A DNA stretch of 27,504 bases, from NCBI GenBank assembly GCA_001464165.1, contig LNEX01000284.1, positions 1 through 27,504 of the forward strand, read 5' to 3'. How positions within the stretch are numbered: the first letter of the stretch is position 1; each line of letters begins with the position of its first letter. This document shows, piece by piece, positions 15,580 to 23,533 of this stretch. The translations under genes and the position numbers were made by a program. The stretch comes from a bacterium Ga0077546. Lineage in GTDB: Bacteria > Cyanobacteriota > Vampirovibrionia > Obscuribacterales > Obscuribacteraceae. The notes under the pieces were generated by a model. That model saw nothing but the letters and a program-made list of their open reading frames with translations. It had not been told where the DNA came from and made no database searches.

Positions 15580-16138
15580 AAAACAAATAGAGCACATCCT
15601 CCCTAATTGAGAGTAGGTTCTTTTCGAGTTCTTCGGTCACTGGTATGTGCTCGATACTATTAATTTGGATTTTCTCGTCATCCAGACTGCCGCTGTACCA
15701 ATGAAGAATCAGGCCTAACGCTTTTCCTTCACTAGCAGTTAGAAAGGCCTTTATGAATTGGCACCAGCTTTTGAGATCAGCACCGCTGGAATTCGCTCTC
15801 TGCATACTACTACGCTCAGATGCTGTTTCTTTCTCGGCTTGCCAGCGGTCAATCTTAGCCTGACTCCAGCCCTTTTTCTTCAGTTTCGCAACGGCAACGG
15901 CATGAGCACTTTCGCCCTCTGCAAGACTTTCTTTGTTCTCTTTGGCAGAGGATGAGCCCAAGGGTGTACCGCAATCGCACACAGACTGAGTAGCACGAAC
16001 GTACTGGCCTGGCGGTACTTGGGCGGAGACAAATGGATTATCAATTGGCTTAAAGAGCATGCCATATTTATCGCAAAGTGGCTGGAGCTCAATCAATGAT
16101 ACCCCTGGCGCCACCAAGCAAGTTATGAAATGACACAT
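15563..16138 (-). CDS. Hypothetical protein with CDCGT motif
   Basis: 191 aa from ATG 16138; the ATG at 16144 directly abuts AGGTGA, which can only serve the inner start. It begins MCHFITCLVAPGV and has DNPFVSAQVPPGQ and a CDCGTPLGS cluster near residue ~60. I recall a family of unnamed bacterial proteins with the same MCHF.T start and CDCGT cluster, but no function. The Cys/His residues (MCH, CDC) could bind a metal. The middle part (LKKKGWSQAKIDRW) is helical and charged. It overlaps the GNAT gene tail to tail by 17 bases. Confidence 0.75.
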   Translation of the reverse strand: MCHFITCLVAPGVSLIELQPLCDKYGMLFKPIDNPFVSAQVPPGQYVRATQSVCDCGTPLGSSSAKENKESLAEGESAHAVAVAKLKKKGWSQAKIDRWQAEKETASERSSMQRANSSGADLKSWCQFIKAFLTASEGKALGLILHWYSGSLDDEKIQINSIEHIPVTEELEKNLLSIREDVLYLFSMAPT

Positions 16139-16151
16139 CAGCATTCACCTA

Positions 16152-16183
16152 AAGAAAAAGGATGCCAACTTTCGTAAGCATCC
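16152..16183 (-). terminator. Rho-independent terminator
   Basis: On the minus strand a 6-bp stem GGATGC/GCATCC (arms 16178-16183 and 16160-16165) with a 12-nt loop is followed by TTTTTCTTT. It lies ~50 bases after the stop of the coiled-coil gene at 16231 and before the next minus-strand gene. It should separate the two. Confidence 0.65.
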
Positions 16184-16230
16184 CCTTTTGAAATTAACAT
16201 AGTTTGGCCCACAGCAGCTCGAGCTAGCGC

Positions 16231-16632
16231 TTAGTACCGCCAGTTAAATAACTTCTTGTACCAAGGGCGCTTAAGCAATGTATTCTCAGCTTGAACGGCA
16301 TCAAGCCAGGTTTCAAGTTCAATAATTTTCGACTCTAGATCTTTCATGTGCTCAAGGCGCAGTTCTTGCTCCAGGCAGGTCTTTTCCATGACAAGCAAAG
16401 ACTCATGTGCCCGCTGCAGTTTAAAGCTTGTTTCCATAATCAAGTCATTAACCAACTCAACTTGAGTCATTAAATCAAGTATTAATCTTGTTTCCGATAC
16501 CGGAGCACTGACAGTATTGCTGGTAGTGCCTACCGCCACAACTTCAACATGAGCCTTTTCCAAAAGCGGCTCAAGACCATCTAAGTCGAGTGGATCACCA
16601 AGTAAATTTAATTGTCTAACTGTTTCAGCCAT
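16231..16632 (-). CDS. Coiled-coil protein (hypothetical)
   Basis: 133 aa, not recognised. A good GAGGAG site stands six bases before the ATG. The N-terminal ~50 residues are acidic and loose; residues ~50-118 should form a long coiled coil (LILDLMTQVELVNDLIME through LESKIIELETWLDAV), ending in a basic aromatic tail (KRPWYKKLFNWRY). That tail might touch membrane or partner. It has no signal peptide. It is followed by a terminator, so it is a single-gene unit. Confidence 0.65.
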   Translation of the reverse strand: MAETVRQLNLLGDPLDLDGLEPLLEKAHVEVVAVGTTSNTVSAPVSETRLILDLMTQVELVNDLIMETSFKLQRAHESLLVMEKTCLEQELRLEHMKDLESKIIELETWLDAVQAENTLLKRPWYKKLFNWRY

Positions 16633-16734
16633 ATACTGCTCCTCATTCGGATATAGACATTATGGGTAGTATCAATACCGAGGGCAACTCTTGACTTCGA
16701 GAATTACCCCTAAATGCCTGTATTTAAAGAATTA

Positions 16735-16923
16735 TCAGTCAGACTTGCTGCTTTCTGGCTTAGCTTTACTTGCTGGCTGATCGCCCTTATAGAGATACCA
16801 GATAAAGCCACCGAATATAGTGAGTGATAGAAACACCAAAAGAGAAATGCAACCAATCATCAAAAAGAAAGCTTGCGGGTCTTTAGTCTGCAGCTCTAAG
16901 AACTCACGAAACCAATCGTTCAT
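16735..16923 (-). CDS. Small single-span membrane protein
   Basis: 62 aa: a short amphipathic start (MNDWFREFLELQTKD), one membrane helix (~18-44, FLMIGCISLLVFLSLTIFGG and on) and a short Lys/Ser-rich tail. AGAGGA six bases upstream supports the start. Its ATG overlaps the stop of the rhodanese gene (ATGA), so they are translationally coupled. It may tether or assist the rhodanese at the membrane; this is inference from gene order. Confidence 0.7.
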   Translation of the reverse strand: MNDWFREFLELQTKDPQAFFLMIGCISLLVFLSLTIFGGFIWYLYKGDQPASKAKPESSKSD

Positions 16924-17291
16924 GGCTTTTCCTCTGGAAGGTTGAGTTCACGCCAACCTCGCATGCCGCCAGCCATTGACCAAATATTGGTATAGCCCAT
17001 TTTCTGCAGGTTCTCCGCCGACATGGCTGAGCGATAACCGCCTCCGCAATAGAGAACGATCTCACGGGCCTTATTAGGCTCAAAATCGATTATATCTCGC
17101 TCTATGATGCCGCGACCAAGATGCACTGCCCCTGGTGCATGGCCCTGCTGCCATTCATGATCTTCGCGCACGTCAATAAAAAGAAAGTCTTTGCCCTCTT
17201 TCTGAAAGTTCACGACTTCCTCAATCGTCACTTCTTTTATGCCAGGTTTGATTTGAGCTACCAAATCTTCGAACTCTTGCGAATGCTTCAT
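16920..17291 (-). CDS. Single-domain rhodanese sulfurtransferase
   Basis: 123 aa from ATG 17291 (AGG eight bases upstream; an in-frame GTG at 17294 is less likely). One rhodanese domain: FLFIDVREDHEWQQGHAPGA, then the active-site loop IVLYCGGGYRSA with the catalytic Cys, and GGMRGWRE at the end. The six-residue loop CGGGYR fits thiosulfate/persulfide sulfurtransferases such as GlpE/PspE. It has no signal peptide, so it is cytoplasmic. It is coupled to the small membrane gene downstream and lies near the CstB-like gene, which points to sulfane-sulfur traffic in this neighbourhood. Confidence 0.9.
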   Translation of the reverse strand: MKHSQEFEDLVAQIKPGIKEVTIEEVVNFQKEGKDFLFIDVREDHEWQQGHAPGAVHLGRGIIERDIIDFEPNKAREIVLYCGGGYRSAMSAENLQKMGYTNIWSMAGGMRGWRELNLPEEKP

Positions 17292-17552
17292 CACTAAAAC
17301 CTACCAAATTTGCCACTGACTTAGTTTACTCTGCGCCGCCCCAAGCTCGTCAAATATGGTCATTTGTCTAATAATTGCAAACTGAGAGCACAGCTCAGCT
17401 AGCGAGATCAGGCCAACGGCTCCGCCCAAACTCTTCCACGGCCTTGTCTTGACAGCCGTTTATAAGGGCAAAATTGAGATTTGGCCAGACTAGAAGAGGG
17501 CATGCCATAATCGCCATTGGCGCAAGAAAATCGAAAAAAGAGGAATAGTGCG

Positions 17553-18392
17553 ATGCTCTACAAAAATTCAGAAAATACAGTCGAACTATTTGGCGTGAAA
17601 GTTCCTGAACCAAGAGTATTACTAGATTTTCTCGGTTTTGAGACACATATTAGACAGATTCGCGCAAAGCGCGGAGTGACAGTTTCACCGGTCTGGTACG
17701 ACCATGCTGCTTATTACGTGGTTGATATGCCAGCTGACAAAGTTTTCGCTACTGGCGAAGAAGTAACCTTCCCAGCTGTAGTTAAGGCCCCAGACTATGA
17801 GTTTGAGATTGGCTGCCTGACAACAAAAGGCGCTTTGCTAACCACCGAAGCAGAAGCTTTGCAGTTCATCAAAGATCACTGCTATTTCACAATTCTCAAC
17901 GACTGGTCGGCCCGCGACATTCAGAAGAAAGACATGGAAGGCTTAGGGACAACCAATAGTAAGTTTGTGGTCGGCAAGAGTATTGGACCTAAGCTAGTTA
18001 GAGCTGCTGATTTGAAAATGGATGAGAACGGTGTCTTTGATATGGAGATGATTCTTACCATCAACGGCGACGAGAGAACGCGCAGCAATTATCAATCGCT
18101 TTATCACACTCATCCGGTCAGCGGAGAGAAGAAAGCTTGGAGCTTCGCTCGAATTTTCGCTTGGTTAGGCAGTCAGAACATTGCCGTACAACCTGGCTAT
18201 TTCTTCGGCTCCGGTACCGTGGGTAATGGCTGTATTGCTGAATTTATGGCCACCTATGACGCCAACGGAGCTGAGCTTACACCAGCTGTTTATCCATGGC
18301 TGAAAGACGGTGATGTCGTAAGAATGGAAGTAGCTGGCATCGGCATTTTAGAGAACAAAGTACGCATCAAAGAACTAGCCCAAGTCAAATAA
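17553..18392 (+). CDS. Fumarylacetoacetate hydrolase-family protein
   Basis: 279 aa from ATG 17553; AGAGGAA eight bases before it fixes this start over an in-frame one at 17517. FAH-fold hydrolase: PDYEFEIGCL with the metal-binding acidic residues, YFTILNDWSARDIQ (the Asp/Arg signature), NSKFVVGKSIGP, and YFFGSGTVGNGC near the C-terminus. The family cleaves C-C bonds of β-diketo acids such as fumarylacetoacetate, or acts on 2-oxo-hept-3-ene-dioates and acylpyruvates. Substrate unknown; length and motifs are near those of bacterial FAH-like enzymes. It ends seven bases before the oxidase-like gene, tail to tail; the 258-bp spacer upstream shows no clear promoter. Confidence 0.9.
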   Translation: MLYKNSENTVELFGVKVPEPRVLLDFLGFETHIRQIRAKRGVTVSPVWYDHAAYYVVDMPADKVFATGEEVTFPAVVKAPDYEFEIGCLTTKGALLTTEAEALQFIKDHCYFTILNDWSARDIQKKDMEGLGTTNSKFVVGKSIGPKLVRAADLKMDENGVFDMEMILTINGDERTRSNYQSLYHTHPVSGEKKAWSFARIFAWLGSQNIAVQPGYFFGSGTVGNGCIAEFMATYDANGAELTPAVYPWLKDGDVVRMEVAGIGILENKVRIKELAQVK

Positions 18393-18399
18393 GCTTCAA

Positions 18400-19562
18400 T
18401 TAGATTCCGTAGAATTGCCCAAAACGCGCTAACTTAAAAGCGCTTAGATCAAGGCGAGAATGACCTACAGTGGTCATCTCAGCAATGCTTTCACCAATGG
18501 CTGCAGCATGCTTAAAGCCATGACCGGAACATGGCGAACACAGAATAACGCGCTTAGAAGAAGAAGAAGAAGAACTGTATAAAGGCAAACTGCTGTCTTT
18601 ATGCACTTCTTGCTGACCAAAGGAAAGCAGCGCGATACTTTGCTGTCGTACATTTCGTCAATTTCTTCAGGAGCAACTGTACGCTTTACTGAGTCAGGAG
18701 TGACAGGCTCAGTAAGATAGTTAGAGCTACCAATCTTAAACCCACCCTCCGCGCCATCTAAGGCTGGAAGGCCATAAACGCCAGTGTCGGAGCCCTTTAA
18801 CTGCCAGATGAAGAGAGGAAATTGCGAAGGAGCAAACTGTGCATACTGATCGGCAATATCAAACCAGTAAAGTACTTGTCTGTAGACTTTAAAAACTGAT
18901 TGCAATTCTGGCAAGAGTTGCGTTAGCCAAGGCCCTATCGACAAGACTAGATGATCGCAGGTGTACGTGCCTTGATTGGTACTTATTTCCACGCCCTGCT
19001 TGCTCTCTTCAAAACCAATCACTTTTTCATTAGTATGAATTGTGGCCCCAGAATCTGCGGCAAGCTTCAGTTGGACAGCAATAATTGCTTCTGGTCGCAA
19101 GAAAGCAGCATCATATTCAAAATAGCCCAGCTCATCATCTTCAACGTTGAACTGGGGGAAACGCGAACGCATTTGTTGAGCACTTAAGATATCGTGTTTG
19201 ATACCAAATTTCTTAGCGGCGGCCACTGTATTTTCAAAAAACTGCTCTACATGCACCACTGAAACTGGTTCAGTTAAGCTGGAAATCATCAGACCACCGG
19301 TTACTTCCAATAGCCGCTTTTGAGACTTAACCTCCATCTCGCGAAAGATTTCGTATGAGCGCAAAGAAAGAGGCGTGTAATGCTCTCCCTCACCTATTGC
19401 TTGGCGGGTTATTCGGGTGTCACCGTGGGACGAACCAAAGCTGTGTGGCGGCGCCAGCAGGTCAATACCTAGGGCCTTCACGCCGCGCTGTGCCAATTGA
19501 TATAGAGTGGCGCTACCCATGGCGCCAAGGCCAACTACAATCGTATCGAATGAGTTAGACAC
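18400..19562 (-). pseudogene. N-methyltryptophan/sarcosine oxidase-like FAD enzyme, frameshifted
   Basis: Family of MSOX/SolA flavoproteins that oxidise N-methyl amino acids to an aldehyde, amino acid and H2O2. From GTG 19562 the frame reads the Rossmann motif VVGLGAMGSATLYQLAQRG, then GIDLLAPPHSFGSSHGDTR and the middle of the enzyme, up to KTAVCLYT, where the Cys is the covalent-FAD position of the family. It then passes a (TCT)6 run and ends in an unrelated tail at 18474. The correct end (RVILCSPCSGHGFKHAA to GQFYGI*) is in another frame, stopping at 18400. The segment TPDEHFIID expected after CLYT is missing and replaced by the microsatellite. The gene is likely inactive unless the sequence is wrong. 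Confidence 0.8.
18555..18576. repeat. (AGA)6 microsatellite inside the oxidase gene
   Basis: Six exact AGA units (TCT on the coding strand) lie at the point where the reading frame of the oxidase-like gene changes. In one frame they read poly-Leu, in the other poly-Ser. Such runs are prone to slippage. Confidence 0.85.
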
Positions 19563-19617
19563 TGCGCTCGCCTAAGGTCTATGCTCTCAATTAAGAGCTA
19601 AGCCGCTATGAAAAATT

Positions 19618-19701
19618 TGCCCTCGGAGGGAGTCGAACCCTCAATCCCTTACGGGCAACGCATTTTAAGTGCGTCTCGTATACCAGTTCCGACACAAGGG
19701 C
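19618..19701 (-). tRNA. tRNA-Leu (TAA)
   Basis: Class II tRNA of 84 nt on the minus strand: acceptor GCCCTTG/CGAGGGC (one T-G), anticodon stem ACGCA/TGCGT with loop CTTAAAA (anticodon TAA, reads UUA/UUG), long variable arm (TGCCCGTAAGGGAT), T arm GAGGG/CCCTC with TTCGACT, discriminator A. No CCA is encoded. Confidence 0.95.
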
Positions 19702-19724
19702 AAGTAGAACTATTTATTTTAGCA

Positions 19725-20924
19725 CTAGAGTTTGGCGCCTAAACCTGCCAACTTCTTGGTCACTTCTCTTGAGCTCTCACTGCCACGTCTTGACAGTATT
19801 TTCAAGATGAAGACAAAGCTGGCCGACCAAGCTAGAGCAATTGCTGTTGATATCCAGCGCTTGGCCGTTAGCGGGTCATGGATGAAGTCGCCAGTGCAGG
19901 CAGAAATCAATAGGCTGATTGGGTCAGGTTCAGTCAAAACTCCCTGCTTAATCCAAGTCAACATTTGTATTGAAAGTACACTTAAGAAAAGCCAGGCTGA
20001 AATGACAACAGAGCGAGTGGTTATGGTTGAACGTAAGAGCAAAACTTCGTCATTATCAACAAAGACCTTGACCGGGAAAAGCACATAGAGCGCTGCTGCA
20101 CCACAGACGATGGCAGCAATAGCTGATGGTGCGGCAGTAGTCTCTACCACTAGTGCCTGGGCTGTGTAATAGACACCTAAAGCTGAAACGAAGTAAGAGA
20201 AATAGGCGGCAGCCGCGGTCGCATTAGTACTGGTTTTGCGGGCTAAAGCCGGCTCGCTACTTGTCATAAACGGTGCCCGCCAAAAGGCAGCAGCGCGCAT
20301 AAAAGGCCTGACTAAAAACGGTGAAAGCAACGCAGTTAGCAGCCAAAGCAGCACTGACAGAAGTGGATTAATAGCAGTGCGGGCGCGATCTGATTGATAA
20401 CGTGCTAACAGGGTGGCTGCTTCGGCATCACTGCCAAACAAGCCGGCAAAATCATTTTTAAAAACACGAAAAGACTCACTGTCGCAGTAGCTATCTACAC
20501 GTTTACTAATGATGCCAGCAGCTGCTTGTGAAGCCAAATAATAAGGGGCGGAAAATAGGCAACTAGCTGTGGAATTGAGAAATGTAGAGCTAGCTGTTGG
20601 CCTAGGTAAAATAACTGGATGAAGAAAGCGCGGGTCGTTGTGAAACTGCTGCGCGGCCCAGCCCCTTAAGGCCTCTAACGAATTGGCATTGCCACTAGAA
20701 TATTCGCTACGACACAAGAATACTGCATAGCTCGAGCTATTCATGACCATTTCAGCGAACTTAGAGTCAGTGCTATTAGGTAGACTTACAGCCGAAGTCA
20801 TAATCTTGTCGGGGCTGACAATTTGTAATATTGGCTCTTTCGCCTTAACGAAATATGCTAGCGAAAATATAAGTGCAGCCGCAGCAACAAATATCGTGCT
20901 GAAATGCAATTTTCCCTCGCCCAT
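19725..20924 (-). CDS. Multi-span membrane protein with exported domain (hypothetical)
   Basis: 399 aa from ATG 20924 (GAGG five bases upstream); an in-frame GTG at 20930 overlaps that site. An N-terminal anchor (~6-27, FSTIFVAAAALIFSLAYF) precedes a ~150-residue exported region with Cys residues (FLCRSEYS, ASCLFSAPYY, DSYCDSE) and no motif that I know. Then come about five membrane helices between ~185 and 385. The mix of an exported domain and a membrane bundle suggests a sensor or transporter helper, but this is guesswork. It is followed by tRNA-Leu and preceded by the SulP gene pair on the same strand, 80 bases away. Confidence 0.7.
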   Translation of the reverse strand: MGEGKLHFSTIFVAAAALIFSLAYFVKAKEPILQIVSPDKIMTSAVSLPNSTDSKFAEMVMNSSSYAVFLCRSEYSSGNANSLEALRGWAAQQFHNDPRFLHPVILPRPTASSTFLNSTASCLFSAPYYLASQAAAGIISKRVDSYCDSESFRVFKNDFAGLFGSDAEAATLLARYQSDRARTAINPLLSVLLWLLTALLSPFLVRPFMRAAAFWRAPFMTSSEPALARKTSTNATAAAAYFSYFVSALGVYYTAQALVVETTAAPSAIAAIVCGAAALYVLFPVKVFVDNDEVLLLRSTITTRSVVISAWLFLSVLSIQMLTWIKQGVLTEPDPISLLISACTGDFIHDPLTAKRWISTAIALAWSASFVFILKILSRRGSESSREVTKKLAGLGAKL

Positions 20925-20999
20925 AAACACCTCGCTGAAAGCTCGATGATTATAGACGATCTCAAGAGCGACTTAGGTCAGGATTGACTCTTAATCATA

Positions 21000-21017
21000 A
21001 TTAGGGTTGGCCCTAAT
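21000..21017 (-). terminator. Hairpin at the stop codon of the carbonic-anhydrase part
   Basis: A perfect 7-bp stem ATTAGGG/CCCTAAT with loop TTGG includes the TAG stop of the gene at 21013. The U-rich tail on the minus strand is poor (TTATGATTAAG), so it may be a weak terminator or an RNA-protective hairpin. Confidence 0.4.
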
Positions 21018-22089
21018 CACCCATATAAGAATCATCGTCACTTTCATCCGTGCCCTCTTTCGCTCGCACCCAGTCTTTTACGAGGTATACAAGGTTGTCT
21101 TCGAGCATAAATAACATGGGCACGACTTTAAGCCCTCTGAAAAGATTGCTTAAGCGTCGTGCCTCTTTCAAGGAGAAGTCAATAGCGTCATCAATTTCGC
21201 GACTAGATGCATGTTCGTCGAAGAAACTCAGTGCCTGGTCATTGCTCCAACCGTGTTTTCCGGTCAAGGCAGAAACAAAGGCACCGCGCTTAACGTGTGG
21301 GTCAGACATGACGCAGTGGTTATGAGCAATTAGTGCCATATATTCTATGCCAGTTGAAAGGGCAAGAGCTAGTGAAAATTCCGAGCCGGCCATGTTGGCG
21401 CCGGTCCTTCTAATTACGTAGGCGCAGTTTTGCGGTAGAGAAAGTGACTTGCGATAGTCAATACACATACCGATTACAAGATCAGGATCTTCAGACTGGT
21501 TAGCGTCTACTTCGCCCATGTTTTGGCATTTGAGCAAGGTTTCGATAGGCGTGTCTCTCAAAAACGCTGGTATATCTTCTGGTTTACTCACCCTTACTAA
21601 GCGCACAATATCGGGACTAAGCGCCGTAAAGGTGCCGGTTCTAATTTTCTGCGAACGATCCATGCGCGCTTTCAATGTCTTCGTCAAACGGCTGTTGTCC
21701 ATTAACAAAGCGCTGCGCAGTTTGCAGTCACGAGGACCTGCCAATTTGCCTTTAACCTCTGGATTCAAACCAGCGGAACAGCCCTGGCAAACTGTCAACA
21801 ATAGCTTTTCGTTTACATCTAGTTGTGCTTCTTTGTAATCAGAGAAGCAGTTTTCTGTGCCAATTTTCTCTAGAGCACCGGATTTTTTCATTAGTTCGAG
21901 AGGTTGACCGGGAAGCTCGGCGATAACTAGGCGAACATTGTTTCTCTTAAGCTGCGAATGAATAGCTAGTAGGGTCTCAACGCCAGTTATGTCCATCATA
22001 TTTAGAGAGCGCATATGCAATATCAGTGCACGTAAATCTTGAGTAAGCAGAATGTTCTCAGTAAAGCGCTCGGCCGCACCAAAGAACAA
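21013..22089 (-). CDS. STAS-β-carbonic anhydrase part of a SulP fusion (broken or recoded)
   Basis: 358 aa from TTG 22089, but homology in this frame starts earlier (KFVRTYLVDGPLFFGAAERF from 22122; the frame is open from 22149). N-terminal ~100 residues are the STAS domain of SulP transporters (ALILHMRSLNMMDITGVETL). Around residues 205-290 lie β-carbonic anhydrase marks: CIDYR (Cys ligand and the Asp-Arg dyad), VIRRTGAN, and HNHC (His and Cys ligands). All three zinc ligands are present. SulP-STAS-CA fusions are known as likely bicarbonate/CO2 systems. A one-base frame change separates it from the transporter part at 22121-23497. A short, glycine-poor linker lies between STAS and CA. Confidence 0.82.
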   Translation of the reverse strand: MFFGAAERFTENILLTQDLRALILHMRSLNMMDITGVETLLAIHSQLKRNNVRLVIAELPGQPLELMKKSGALEKIGTENCFSDYKEAQLDVNEKLLLTVCQGCSAGLNPEVKGKLAGPRDCKLRSALLMDNSRLTKTLKARMDRSQKIRTGTFTALSPDIVRLVRVSKPEDIPAFLRDTPIETLLKCQNMGEVDANQSEDPDLVIGMCIDYRKSLSLPQNCAYVIRRTGANMAGSEFSLALALSTGIEYMALIAHNHCVMSDPHVKRGAFVSALTGKHGWSNDQALSFFDEHASSREIDDAIDFSLKEARRLSNLFRGLKVVPMLFMLEDNLVYLVKDWVRAKEGTDESDDDSYMGD

Positions 22090-22120
22090 TGGGCCGTCGA
22101 CTAGGTAGGTGCGAACAAAC

Positions 22121-23497
22121 TTACAGCTGGGTATCTGCTGAGTAGAAGCTTAGAGAACTCATTTTCTGTACGGTCAAAACACAGGTTAGAAGGAGACCAG
22201 TCAATATGCCGGCAGTCAAGTCTACACAGACCGAAGCAACGGTGGTAGCGACAACTACCCAACCTTCAGTTCTAGAGCCGCGCCAAATTTCTCGAATTTC
22301 ATCCCACTCAATTAGGCGGAAGCCTGTCAAGACAAGTACTCCGGCTAGCGCTGCCAGAGGAATTTGCTCTGCAGCGTGAGCAAAAGCAAGCACGAGCAAT
22401 AACAATACAATTGAGTGAATGACGGCCGCTAAGCGAGTTCGTGCACCAGAAGTTATGTTCACAGCCGTGCGTGCAATAACCCCAGTAACAGGGATAGCAC
22501 CAAAGAAAGGCATGGCGAAATTGGCAAGTCCTTGGCCAATCAGTTCTTGGTCTGGACGGTGCTTAGAGCGCATAGACATGCCATCGGCAACAGTGGCAGA
22601 GAGAAGCGATTCAATCGAGCCAAGCATAAAGACCGTAATGGCATAAAGAGTCAAAGCCTGATATTGCTGAAAAGTAGTAATTCCGCTGGGCAAGCTCGGC
22701 CAATGGGGCATCAAATTGATGTTGGAGAGCGGAGCCAAGTCAATCACACGCGGAATATCAAAATGAAGAAGATTTGCTGCAAAAGAAGCAACAACGATGG
22801 CAACCAAAGAGCCCGGCACAAGTTTAGTAAAGCGCGGAACTATGACAGCTAATGCAATAACTGCTAGACCAATGATCACAGCTTGAAAGTTACATTCGTT
22901 ATGGATAAAAATACGTTGAACCAGTTCGTTTACGTCTTTTATAAACTCTGGTATGAAGGGCGAACCCACGACATTGGTGACATTGTGGAGATGTAATGGC
23001 CTAGTCATCAGGCCAAAAAAATCATCAACAGTATTAAAGATAATGAGGATGCCAATAGCATTGGCAAAGCCAACAATTACTGGCATGGGAAGAAAGGAGA
23101 TTATTCGACCTAGCTTCAACAGGCCAGCAATAATCTGAAGCAGTCCACCAACCAAACCGACAAAGAAGATTCCGCCCATACCAAAGTTGTGAGCAACTTC
23201 AATTAAGACCACGGCCATAGCGGCAGCCGGACCGGTTACGGCATAGCGCTGACCACCAAAGAGCGCGGCAATAATGCCAGCGACGATACCAGAAACGATA
23301 CCAAGCGATGGCTCTACTCCTGAAGCAACGGCAAGGGCAAGATTGAGTGGCAAAGCCACCATTGCCACAGTTATCCCAGCAAGGAAATCACGTCCAATGG
23401 TGGACGGATTAAACATAGCGCCCCATTCTTTTAATAAGAACTGGATATCGAATGCCTTAATACGGTTACTAGGCTGGTTTAGAGGTGCTGATGTCAT
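22121..23497 (-). CDS. SulP-family anion (probable bicarbonate) transporter, membrane part
   Basis: 458 aa; typical SulP core: RDFLAGITVAMVALPLNLAL, GIVSGIVAGIIAALFGG, YAVTGPAAAMAVVL, PMPVIVGFANAIGI, and the signature PDQELIGQGLANF. About 10-12 membrane segments, then LTVQKMSSLSFYSADTQL and a TAA. SulP proteins normally continue into a STAS domain; here STAS follows one base out of frame. Together they would make a ~830-aa transporter with STAS and carbonic anhydrase. The natural reading is Na+ or H+-coupled HCO3- (or sulfate) uptake; ion specificity is not seen from sequence. AAGG before the ATG is inside a small inverted repeat (23503-23515). Confidence 0.92.
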   Translation of the reverse strand: MTSAPLNQPSNRIKAFDIQFLLKEWGAMFNPSTIGRDFLAGITVAMVALPLNLALAVASGVEPSLGIVSGIVAGIIAALFGGQRYAVTGPAAAMAVVLIEVAHNFGMGGIFFVGLVGGLLQIIAGLLKLGRIISFLPMPVIVGFANAIGILIIFNTVDDFFGLMTRPLHLHNVTNVVGSPFIPEFIKDVNELVQRIFIHNECNFQAVIIGLAVIALAVIVPRFTKLVPGSLVAIVVASFAANLLHFDIPRVIDLAPLSNINLMPHWPSLPSGITTFQQYQALTLYAITVFMLGSIESLLSATVADGMSMRSKHRPDQELIGQGLANFAMPFFGAIPVTGVIARTAVNITSGARTRLAAVIHSIVLLLLVLAFAHAAEQIPLAALAGVLVLTGFRLIEWDEIREIWRGSRTEGWVVVATTVASVCVDLTAGILTGLLLTCVLTVQKMSSLSFYSADTQL

Positions 23498-23502
23498 GGG
23501 TA

Positions 23503-23515
23503 CCTTAAGCTAAGG
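23503..23515 (-). promoter_or_regulatory. Small inverted repeat covering the SulP ribosome binding site
   Basis: CCTTA at 23503-23507 and TAAGG at 23511-23515 can pair; on the minus strand the AAGG that serves the ATG at 23497 is one arm. The stem is only 5 bp, so the effect could be small. Confidence 0.25.
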
Positions 23516-23533
23516 ACTTGGAATTTTTGCTTA

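Noticed and set aside
17449..17477. TTGACA as a -35 box for the FAH-family gene
   Set aside because: No acceptable -10 hexamer at 16-18 bases.
22419..22852. Plus-strand ORFs in the SulP gene
   Set aside because: Antisense shadows of a clear transporter.
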